Positions 16,222 through 23,295 of a stretch of 28,177 nt of DNA are shown piece after piece. The notes beneath the pieces are model-generated. The model worked only from the letters and a program-made list of their open reading frames with translations. It searched no databases and had not been told where the DNA came from. Source of the DNA: Candidatus Latescibacter anaerobius SCGC AAA252-E07 (GTDB lineage Bacteria; Latescibacterota; Latescibacteria; Latescibacterales; Latescibacteraceae); NCBI GenBank assembly GCA_000403035.1, contig AQSL01000133.1, positions 1-28,177 of the forward strand, in the 5' to 3' direction. How positions within the stretch are numbered: position 1 is the stretch's first letter; the number at the start of each line of letters is the position of its first letter. The position numbers and the translations under genes are program-made.

Positions 16222-16740
16222 ATGAACTGGAAAGAATTACTCAAGACCGAGATAGAGAACTCATATAAACTGACTGATGGCCTCTTTGATCTTGTGGATG
16301 AGGAAAGTCTCGATTGGAAGCCCTCTTTGGAAAACAACTGGATGACAACAGGCCAGCTTCTGATGCACCTCACAAATGCTTGCGGCGCACCTATGCGCGG
16401 ATTTGTTACCGGCGATTGGGGTCTGCCTGAGGGAATCGATGCGAGTGATTTATCCCCGGAGGAGATGCTGCCGTCAGCGGAGAAATTGCCCACCATAGGA
16501 AGTGTCACGGAGGCGAAGGAGCTTCTGGCGAAAGACAAACAACTGGCACTGGATATGCTGGCGGAATGCGAAGAGGACAGGCTTGCTAACGAGACCGTAC
16601 GCGCACCCTGGAACCCCGCTAAGGCAATCCTGGGATATTACTTACTCCAGATGGTGGCTCACCTCAGCCAGCATAAAAGTCAACTGTTTTACTACCTGAA
16701 GTTACAGGGAAAACCGGTCAACACAGGTAATCTCTGGTAA
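16222..16740 (+). CDS. DinB family (four-helix metal-binding) protein
   Basis: This 172-aa protein belongs to the DinB/YfiT-like four-helix bundle superfamily, which includes thiol-dependent transferases and hydrolases. The three metal-binding histidines are recognisable: H49 in GQLLMHL, and H147 and H151 in HLSQHKSQ. The second half has the typical helix ending in FYYLKLQGKPV. The start at 16222 has AAAGGA six bases upstream; an ATG five codons earlier (16207) lacks a site. Codons look somewhat more GC-rich than in the neighbouring genes. The substrate is unknown. It stands about 70 bases after rnhA and is followed by a long gap with repeat copy 3. Confidence 0.85.
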   Translation: MNWKELLKTEIENSYKLTDGLFDLVDEESLDWKPSLENNWMTTGQLLMHLTNACGAPMRGFVTGDWGLPEGIDASDLSPEEMLPSAEKLPTIGSVTEAKELLAKDKQLALDMLAECEEDRLANETVRAPWNPAKAILGYYLLQMVAHLSQHKSQLFYYLKLQGKPVNTGNLW

Positions 16741-16824
16741 ACGTAGACACGGTTCTCAGGCAACACTATGAAAGGCGCTCATAGTTAATCCCAAACAATG
16801 TACTGGCATGCACTTAAAAAGCGT

Positions 16825-16959
16825 GGTGAAAAACTATCATGCTCAGGATTTAAACTGTCAAGGGTCAACGTGAAGCGTTGATTTACATGCCCTTGACAGC
16901 AACGAACGGTATATATTTCATTACGGGGCGCGTGAAAAAACTTTTTCACCGCCCTCTTA
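16825..16959 (+). repeat. Copy 3 of the 137-bp two-hairpin repeat
   Basis: This copy begins with GGTGAAAAACTAT and ends with CTTTTTCACCGCCCTCTTA, so the two ends show the terminal inverted repeat most clearly. CTGTCAAGGG and CCCTTGACAG are identical to the other copies. The inner hairpin TCAACGT-GAA-GCGTTGA keeps pairing through a T-G wobble. The right palindrome is GTGAAAAA-AC-TTTTTCAC. TTAA lies just outside both ends. It sits between the convergent DinB and envC genes. Confidence 0.87.
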
Positions 16960-17172
16960 AACCTTTTACGGGATGGCGTTCCGGAATAGTTAATACATGG
17001 AAACGTGCAGGGTAAGGCATCCAATTCATGAAAAGGTATCACTGAAGTAATTATTTGATTAAGATATATCTGTGTCTCAAATGTATATCACGAGATACCA
17101 TCACAGAAAACTCATGTATTTCGTGACACTTTGATTCATAGAACGATCTTCACCAATGGTGAAATAACGGTC
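16960..17172. other. Convergent intergenic region with two inverted repeats
   Basis: Between repeat copy 3 and the 3' end of envC there is no supported gene. TCACGAGATAC (17088-17098) and GTATTTCGTGA (17116-17126) form an 11-bp stem with one G-U pair on the plus strand. TTCACC-AAT-GGTGAA (17149-17163) is a short perfect hairpin close to the envC stop. Neither is followed by a T run, so they are only possible transcript-end structures. Confidence 0.45.
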
Positions 17173-18381
17173 TTAACTCCCCGCCCTCAGGCTTGCCGGC
17201 CTCAGCCATACAAGCGGATTCTCAGGTTTTTCTTCTCTCAACACTTCCAGTACAAGTCTTGAAGAATTGTCATCAATCATACCTGTATTTCCGGCAAGGC
17301 CAACAATGCTGCCTGCTGAAATCACCTGATCTTTATTGACGAGGATATCGGAAAGGTGCCCGTAAATGGTGTAATAGTTCGGGGGATGATATATCATGAC
17401 AAAATTCCCATAACCCCGCAAAAACTGTGTCATGACAATCTGTCCATCACCAATCGATATTACCGGTTCACCGGTTTTTGCCTCGATTTCTATTCCGCGG
17501 TTGTTTGTTGTGGTTTTTGTCATCGAGTCCACGACCTTCCCAAATTTACTTACAACTTTACCATTTACCGGCCAGGGTAATTTCCCCTTGTAGATGGAAA
17601 AATTATAACCCTCGAGTGATGGCGGAAGCGGAGGCCTGGCTTTTTCCCTTTCCTTTATAAATTTTTCATATAACGCCTGTGATTTTTTTTTAAGTTCAAT
17701 ATTCATTTTTATACTTGCCTCGACAAGCTTTTTATCGTGCTTGATTTCATCGAGAATCTTCAGTTTTTTATTTTTTGTACTGGCAAGTGACAGTTGTTGG
17801 GTTTTTTTCGTTCTGGCTAATTCTATAGTGGCATTCAGGGCAGTTTGCAGAGTATTCATTGAAGATTTCATCTCATTGATTTGTAACCGTATATCGTGTA
17901 AAACATTCATATCCTGGGTTGCCAGTACCGACAGCATCTTGAAACCCCGTAATACTGATGATATAGAACCGGAGGTAAAAAACATTCCCAGCGGAGATAC
18001 ATTCTGACGTTTATACATTGAACGTAAACGCCTCGCATACGTTTCGGAACGACTTTCGAAATTTATTGCCGATCTGTCATACCTTTTCTCGGCAGAGTTA
18101 ATTTCTTGTTTTATTGTCTTTTCTTCACCTTGGATAACCCGCAGGTTTTTATCGATGGCTTCGATTTTTTTGTCAGAAAGATCCAGTTCAGCTAATACTC
18201 TTTTCTCATTTGATTGTATACTTTTCAATTCTTTTTCATTTTTATCAAGCTCTTTTTTTGCTTTTTCGATATCTTTCTTAATTTTTATAATACGCTCCGA
18301 AATTGTATCTTCCTCTGATAAAACCTCACCGGTCACAAAAAAAGTTATGAAAGCGAAAACGACAATGTACGTTAAGCGCAT
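17173..18381 (-). CDS. envC: EnvC-like murein hydrolase activator (coiled coil plus degenerate LytM)
   Basis: EnvC is a periplasmic protein that, driven by FtsEX, switches on amidases that split septal peptidoglycan. A signal peptide opens the protein (MRLTYIVVF to VLSEED). A long coiled coil follows (about residues 18-230, KK/E-rich), then a C-terminal M23/LytM domain (PWPVNGKVVSKFG to the VWLRP end). The usual zinc-binding HxxxD is replaced by NRGIEIEA, as in EnvC, so it is probably an activator rather than an active peptidase. YGHLSDI and LAGNTG are retained. The ATG at 18381 has GAGG nine bases upstream; ATGs at 18396 and 18402 are alternatives. A longer frame from 18429 would be encoded by a repeat fragment. 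It follows ftsX in the same run. Confidence 0.88.
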   Translation of the reverse strand: MRLTYIVVFAFITFFVTGEVLSEEDTISERIIKIKKDIEKAKKELDKNEKELKSIQSNEKRVLAELDLSDKKIEAIDKNLRVIQGEEKTIKQEINSAEKRYDRSAINFESRSETYARRLRSMYKRQNVSPLGMFFTSGSISSVLRGFKMLSVLATQDMNVLHDIRLQINEMKSSMNTLQTALNATIELARTKKTQQLSLASTKNKKLKILDEIKHDKKLVEASIKMNIELKKKSQALYEKFIKEREKARPPLPPSLEGYNFSIYKGKLPWPVNGKVVSKFGKVVDSMTKTTTNNRGIEIEAKTGEPVISIGDGQIVMTQFLRGYGNFVMIYHPPNYYTIYGHLSDILVNKDQVISAGSIVGLAGNTGMIDDNSSRLVLEVLREEKPENPLVWLRPASLRAGS

Positions 18382-18402
18382 ACTAACAAACCTCATTTTC
18401 AT

Positions 18403-18437
18403 GAGGGCGGTGAAAAAATCCTTTTTCACGCACCCCT
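18403..18437 (-). repeat. Inverted partial copy of the intergenic repeat, between ftsX and envC
   Basis: Read on the minus strand, this stretch matches the right-end palindrome and terminus of the repeat: GGTGCGTGAAAAAG, then TTTTTTCACCGCCCTC. It occupies about half of the gap between the ftsX stop and the envC start, and would form a hairpin just ahead of the envC ribosome-binding region. The left part of the element, including the cruciform, is absent. Confidence 0.8.
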
Positions 18438-18478
18438 TTAAAACTCATCTAAAAACATTCTATTACAGACTCAACTCT

Positions 18479-19357
18479 TCAGAAAGCTCTCCTTACCGCA
18501 ACAAAACTTCCCAGCAATCCAAAAAAAGCACCCACAGGAATGATAAAAACAAGAATCCATGGATATGATATATAACTTGATTCCTTTATTCCAAACATAT
18601 ACATATAAACCTCAATATCAGGGAAAACATACTGTAACCAGAGATATATACCATAAAAAAGCAGGTATGCGAATACTCCCGATACAATACCCTGGAGAAA
18701 CCCCTCAAAATAAAATGGCCTTCGTATAAAACCCGTGGTGGCTCCCACAAGTTTCATTATCTCAATCGCCTCTTTACGGGCGATCACAGTCAGCGTTATT
18801 GTATTTGAAATAACAAGAATACAGGCGGTTACAATAATGGTAAAAAGAATCGACTCTATAAGAATGAATATCAAAAAAAAGATATCCAGTCTGGACAGCC
18901 AATCTTTTCCGTATTCTACAGATTCCACTGCATCTACTACCCGCAACTGTTCAGCGAATTTTTCGAGATCGCTTGACATACGGTGTCCCTTTGCCATGGT
19001 GACGACTATGGATCTTGGAAGCGGATTTTCTTCCAGCGCAGGTAAAAGGTCGCTCCCGAACATGTTCTCAAATTCTTTTGCGGCATCTTCTTTGCTCATA
19101 ATTCTCGTTGATTCGACCTCGCTCATTGAAGCTATTGTTTCATCCAGCGCAAGCATATCACCATCGGACATTTCATCTTTCAGGTATAAATTAACCTCTT
19201 CGTTTCCCCTGATTTTATTGACTACACCGTTCGCATAGAAAGTAAGTAGCATAACAATTCCGACCAGTATCAAAGCCACCGTAATAGTTAGAATCGAAAT
19301 GAGTGTCATATAGCGGGTTCGAACCATACCCTGTACGGCCTCTCTTAAAGCATACAA
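18479..19357 (-). CDS. ftsX: Cell-division permease-like protein FtsX
   Basis: FtsX is the membrane subunit of the FtsEX complex, which transmits ATP hydrolysis to periplasmic hydrolase activators at the septum. The 292-aa protein has a short cytoplasmic N-terminus and TM1 (about 17-45). A periplasmic domain follows (about 46-160, with VNLYLKDEMSDGDM and KEDAAKEFENMFG), then three more TM segments. The cytoplasmic stretch ARKEAIEIMKLVGAT is the FtsX/MacB-type coupling motif. The start is TTG at 19357, one base after the ftsE stop, with GGGAGG ten bases upstream inside the end of ftsE. The alignment with other FtsX N-termini supports this start. Confidence 0.93.
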   Translation of the reverse strand: MYALREAVQGMVRTRYMTLISILTITVALILVGIVMLLTFYANGVVNKIRGNEEVNLYLKDEMSDGDMLALDETIASMSEVESTRIMSKEDAAKEFENMFGSDLLPALEENPLPRSIVVTMAKGHRMSSDLEKFAEQLRVVDAVESVEYGKDWLSRLDIFFLIFILIESILFTIIVTACILVISNTITLTVIARKEAIEIMKLVGATTGFIRRPFYFEGFLQGIVSGVFAYLLFYGIYLWLQYVFPDIEVYMYMFGIKESSYISYPWILVFIIPVGAFFGLLGSFVAVRRAF

Positions 19358-19358
19358 C

Positions 19359-20006
19359 TCAGATTAACCTCCCATCCGATATTTCTACAACCCGTAATGA
19401 ACCTTTCACTGATAACTCTTTTTTGTGTGTCGCCATAAGTACTGCTGTTCCGGAATGATTGATTTTTTCGAGCAGACGGATAATATCCAGGGTATTTTCT
19501 TTATCAAGGTCACCTGTCGGCTCATCCGCAAGAAGAATAAAGGGTTCAAGTACTATAGCACGTGCTATTGCGACACGCTGGCATTCACCGCCCGAAAGAT
19601 CACGGGGATAGTGATTCAGCCTGTGAGCCATTCCAACAGTATTGAGTGCCTGCAGAGCTTTTTGTTTGACTATCTTTCTTTTCGTTCCGGTAACCTCAAG
19701 TGCAAACGCAACATTTTCGAAGCTTGTTTTATCCTTCAATAGTTTGTAATCCTGGAAAATAAACCCGATGGAACGCCTTAAGAACGGTATCTTTTTCTTC
19801 GGTACCTTCTGGGTATCCTCTCCTTGTACTATGGCATTCCCCAGCGTTGGGAACAAATCAAAATGGATCAGTTTCAATATCGAACTCTTGCCTGCCCCGG
19901 ATGGCCCGAGCAGAAAGACAAATTCACCTTTTTCAACCTGAAAACTGATATCTTCTATTATTTTTGTATTGTTCAGTATAAGACTGACCTCATTAAGTAT
20001 AATCAT
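19359..20006 (-). CDS. ftsE: Cell-division ATP-binding protein FtsE
   Basis: FtsE is the ATPase of the FtsEX complex. The 215-aa protein is a single ABC nucleotide-binding domain: Walker A GPSGAGKS at 34-41, Q-loop Q85 in FIFQDYKLL, signature LSGGE at 137-141, Walker B ILLADEP at 157-163 and the switch histidine H194 in ATHKKE. Length and motifs are standard, and the adjacent FtsX permease and EnvC settle the assignment over generic LolD-like proteins. AAAAGG lies directly ahead of the ATG. A methyltransferase gene ends 35 bases upstream. Confidence 0.93.
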   Translation of the reverse strand: MIILNEVSLILNNTKIIEDISFQVEKGEFVFLLGPSGAGKSSILKLIHFDLFPTLGNAIVQGEDTQKVPKKKIPFLRRSIGFIFQDYKLLKDKTSFENVAFALEVTGTKRKIVKQKALQALNTVGMAHRLNHYPRDLSGGECQRVAIARAIVLEPFILLADEPTGDLDKENTLDIIRLLEKINHSGTAVLMATHKKELSVKGSLRVVEISDGRLI

Positions 20007-20041
20007 AATCCTTTTCCCGGATTCCCGTGATTTTTAACTCA

Positions 20042-20791
20042 TCACATTTCCTTTTTCTGAAGGACAAAATGGACACGTTCCGAATTCTCGTTACCTGGAT
20101 CACATGTCATATCATCAAATATTCCGAGCAGCGTGAATTGAGAATCCGAAATTATCTGAGACACCTCATCCAGTGAGTATATTCTTTGAATATGATTTTC
20201 AATATATCGGTTCCCGTTTTGTTCAATTATGAAAATATTTTCCTGAATTCTTTTTGAATGATGAAACAGGCATTTTCTCTCATACTTTATATATCCCAAA
20301 TCCTCACTCATTGATTTATTAGAAAAGAATTCCTGAGAATTCTTCAGGGTGCAGACATCAAATATAAAAAGTCCCCGGTCTCTTGTTACTCTCGAAACCT
20401 CATCAACAGCTTTTTTTATATCAACTTCATTTTTCAGATAATTTATTGAATCATACATACAAATAACCGCATCAAATTTACTTTTCAGGGGAAGAGATGT
20501 CATATTTGCAGCAAAAAACCGCAGGGGTAATCCATTCTGTATGAATTTACCTGCTGCCTCTTGAAGCATATCCGGTGATAAATCCATACCCGTAATGTTA
20601 TAGCCGTGTTTTTTTTGAAGTAGTAACGAGAGGTTTCCGGTTCCACAGGCAATTTCCAGAATGTTGTGTACCTTTATTCCAAACCGTTCAAAGATCGAGG
20701 AAATATAATAGGCCCATTCATCATAATTGACATGGTCCATAATCCGGTCATAAATCCTGGCAAGTTTGGCATACGGTTGATAGTGAATCAA
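20042..20791 (-). CDS. Class I SAM-dependent methyltransferase
   Basis: This 249-aa protein has the Rossmann-type methyltransferase core. Motif I is ILEIACGTGNL (44-54), the ribose-binding acidic residue is D70 in ITGMDLSPDML, and FDAVICMYDSINYL is motif IV-like. N-terminal YAKLARIYDRIMDHVNYDEW is typical of a common uncharacterised small-molecule methyltransferase group. The start is a TTG at 20791 with AGGAGG ten bases upstream. It sits between a SurA-like gene and ftsE on the same strand; the target is unknown. Confidence 0.87.
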   Translation of the reverse strand: MIHYQPYAKLARIYDRIMDHVNYDEWAYYISSIFERFGIKVHNILEIACGTGNLSLLLQKKHGYNITGMDLSPDMLQEAAGKFIQNGLPLRFFAANMTSLPLKSKFDAVICMYDSINYLKNEVDIKKAVDEVSRVTRDRGLFIFDVCTLKNSQEFFSNKSMSEDLGYIKYERKCLFHHSKRIQENIFIIEQNGNRYIENHIQRIYSLDEVSQIISDSQFTLLGIFDDMTCDPGNENSERVHFVLQKKEM

Positions 20792-20943
20792 GTATTTATT
20801 GCCTCCTGCGCCATTTTTTCCTGTAAACCGGATAGTAATCTAATCCTGACACCACAAATGTTCGAATATTCAATCTATCAGATAACGATATTCTTCATTT
20901 AAAAAATTGAACACTATTCATTCTGTAAAATGGTTTATCGCAT

Positions 20944-22293
20944 TTATTCCATACGAATGTCAATATATGTTTCTGTTTTAAGCTTATTCAGAATACGGTC
21001 GAGTTCAACCATGTTTTTCTGCTGAGTAACCATCTGTCTTATAATATAATTGTCATCTTTGATGTTAAGGGTGTGTGCAGATTTATAATCATTCAGTTTA
21101 AGAATATGATAACCGAACTGGCTCTTGAAAGGTTCTGAAATTTCCCCAACTTCCAGTTTTTCCGCCTGAATGATAATCGAGGGGATACCCTGTTCCTTCG
21201 TGAGCCACTGAAGCTTCCCTCCAAGTTCACTGGAATTTTCATCCTCAGAATTCTCTTTCGCCATATCCTCAAAAGTAGTGTTCCCGGAGGCAATTTCCTC
21301 ACGCATTTGTTTCAATCTTTCTATAATTGCCTTTTCATCTTCTTCATCGGGTTTTAATAGCATGAGAATGTGACGTGCTCTGATCTGTTCACTTCTGATT
21401 TCCTCAACCTTGATAATATGAAAACCGAACTGCATACCTTCCCCGGTCTGCAGCTTCGTTTCAACAATATTCGATACTTCCCCGGGCTGGAGCGAAAAAG
21501 CCACTTCCGAAAATTCAGGAACCATTTCATTTCGTGTGAAAAAACCGAGATCTCCTCCTTCCGATGCACTGCCGGGATCCTGAGAGTATTCTCTGGCAAG
21601 CTCGGCAAAATCTTCCCCATCGCGTATACGTTTCAGGATACCCTGAAGCTTTTCTTTCGTCTCATCTTTTCTTTTTTCCAAAACTTTTGGGTAAAGCAGT
21701 ATATGGCTTAACTGGAATTGTTCCGGCATCACGGGGATCGAATCCTGGTTTGCGACAAGCCAGGCTTCCATTTCCTGAGAAGTAGGCGTATTGCTGCTTG
21801 ATATTTCCTGCATTAATGTCTCGGTAAGAAGATACTTATATTTCATTTCACGCAACATATACCGTAACTGCTGTTCAGTAAGCCCGAATTCTTGCAGTGC
21901 ATTTGAAAATGCTTCATCACTGCCATATTCCCTTTTTATTTCAGCTAATTGATCCTTTTCCAGAAGGTCAACCTGCCTCATGTCCACTTCTATTGAATCC
22001 TGGGCAGCTTTGACAAGAAGCAATTGTTCATTGACCATGTCCTGTATCACTTCACGGAAAAGAGACTCTATAACATTGGCTGGTGTGTTTTCATTCATGT
22101 TTCTCGACATCATCAGCGCGCTGATTTTTCGCCTCACATCCGAAAGCAATATGATTTCATCCCCTACCACTGCCATTATCCTGTCAACAAGCTGGCCATT
22201 CGTACTCACATTATTTTCCGCAGCTATCAAACCACCCGGATGGAAAAACAGGAAAATAACAAGTAGTAAAGAATACATTACTTTCTCTTTCAT
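20944..22293 (-). CDS. surA: SurA-like periplasmic chaperone / peptidyl-prolyl isomerase
   Basis: SurA-type proteins carry unfolded outer-membrane proteins across the periplasm. The 449-aa protein has a signal peptide (residues 1-25, ending at LIAAEN). A SurA_N domain opens with VDRIMAVVGDEIILLSDV and is followed by helical segments. Two parvulin domains come next: one from QLSHILLYP to FGFHIIKVEEI (about 195-300), the other from RARHILMLL to FGYHILKLND (about 305-405). A C-terminal helix ends the protein. This is the canonical SurA architecture. It lies 23 bases downstream of a second parvulin-type gene and shares a strand with mfd, an arrangement seen in FCB bacteria. Confidence 0.92.
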   Translation of the reverse strand: MKEKVMYSLLLVIFLFFHPGGLIAAENNVSTNGQLVDRIMAVVGDEIILLSDVRRKISALMMSRNMNENTPANVIESLFREVIQDMVNEQLLLVKAAQDSIEVDMRQVDLLEKDQLAEIKREYGSDEAFSNALQEFGLTEQQLRYMLREMKYKYLLTETLMQEISSSNTPTSQEMEAWLVANQDSIPVMPEQFQLSHILLYPKVLEKRKDETKEKLQGILKRIRDGEDFAELAREYSQDPGSASEGGDLGFFTRNEMVPEFSEVAFSLQPGEVSNIVETKLQTGEGMQFGFHIIKVEEIRSEQIRARHILMLLKPDEEDEKAIIERLKQMREEIASGNTTFEDMAKENSEDENSSELGGKLQWLTKEQGIPSIIIQAEKLEVGEISEPFKSQFGYHILKLNDYKSAHTLNIKDDNYIIRQMVTQQKNMVELDRILNKLKTETYIDIRME

Positions 22294-22316
22294 GTGCCTC
22301 TTAACTCCAAAATCCC

Positions 22317-23204
22317 TTACGGAAACTGATATCTGATATCAGCTTTAACCGTAAGCTTTTTTATTAATGCTATCTGTGCCTCTTCACGTTGTTCTGCAAG
22401 ATACATGTCCAGAACCAGATCACGAATATATTCAAACGGTTTTATGGTTCCGGGGTCATAGACCTTATCAACTATGACACACCCCCATCCGTCAATTACC
22501 CTGAAAGGGTCCGAAACTTTCATCACTCCGCGCTTTTCAACAGTAGAAACTATAGTATTCCAGATATTAGGTTCAACGGATTCCTCATTAATTAATCCTA
22601 AATCACCGTCATTTTGTGAACTGGGATGTTTCGAATACTCTCTTGTCAGGTTGGAAAAACTCTCATTTTTTTTAACCCTGGTGAAAAATGAGGTTGCATC
22701 TTTTTTATTGTCAAAAAGGGCATACCGAATTTGATATTCCGTCGTTTGAAGTTCAAAATATTCCTTGTTCTTGTTGTAAAATATTTTTAATTGGGCATCG
22801 GTCGGTATTTTAATATTTGAAAGTTCTCGTTCAAGAAACTCATTACTGAGAAGATTTCTTTTTGAGTTATATAATAGTTTATCTATTTCAGGATCTTTAT
22901 CAATTTCGTAATTCAATGCCTCCTGGTAAAGAAGTTCTTTGTTAACCCAATCCTCAATTATTTTCCTCTTATGCTCAGGAGTAAGTTTATCATAGAAATC
23001 TTTCGGCACAATCGCCTTCAAATCTGATTCAGTCAGATGTACACTGTTTACCGTTGCATAAATCCGCTCATCGATTTCATCTTCAGTATGTGATGCAAAA
23101 CACCCGGTAAAAACAAGCGATAATAACGAGAATAATACTGTAAAATGTGCGCATTTCCCCCAAACAGGAACAGCAAAAGAAACAAAACTATTTATTGAAT
23201 TCAT
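22317..23204 (-). CDS. Parvulin-type peptidyl-prolyl isomerase, probable lipoprotein
   Basis: The 295-aa exported protein has a single PpiC-like domain (about residues 145-260, with QIRYALFDN, FSNLTREYSKHPSS and DGDLGLI). An N-terminal SurA_N/trigger-like helical region precedes it (YATVNSVHLTESDLK, then KRKIIEDWVNKELLYQEA). The signal segment ends in SLVFTGC, which could be lipidated at the cysteine, although F at -3 is not the usual lipobox residue. The active-site pattern is weak, so it may be mostly a chaperone. I chose the ATG at 23204, with AAAGG four bases upstream; an upstream GTG (23240) would add 12 basic residues. It pairs with the SurA-like gene downstream. Confidence 0.85.
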   Translation of the reverse strand: MNSINSFVSFAVPVWGKCAHFTVLFSLLSLVFTGCFASHTEDEIDERIYATVNSVHLTESDLKAIVPKDFYDKLTPEHKRKIIEDWVNKELLYQEALNYEIDKDPEIDKLLYNSKRNLLSNEFLERELSNIKIPTDAQLKIFYNKNKEYFELQTTEYQIRYALFDNKKDATSFFTRVKKNESFSNLTREYSKHPSSQNDGDLGLINEESVEPNIWNTIVSTVEKRGVMKVSDPFRVIDGWGCVIVDKVYDPGTIKPFEYIRDLVLDMYLAEQREEAQIALIKKLTVKADIRYQFP

Positions 23205-23295
23205 GATACCTTTCTTCAATTTTTTAGCTGGATTCAACACTCTGCGCTGAAGCTTTATAGTTTATGATAGTTTTGTACTAAACTTTTAATATAAA

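Noticed and set aside
8163..16959. CRISPR array
   Set aside because: The copies are over 1 kb apart, longer than CRISPR repeats, and no cas genes or regular spacers exist.
16785..17042. 85-codon minus-strand frame in the DinB-envC gap
   Set aside because: It runs through repeat copy 3, has no ribosome-binding site and resembles no protein.
18382..18429. Longer envC start inside the repeat fragment
   Set aside because: The first residues come from the repeat palindrome and lack a ribosome-binding site; GAGG supports 18381.
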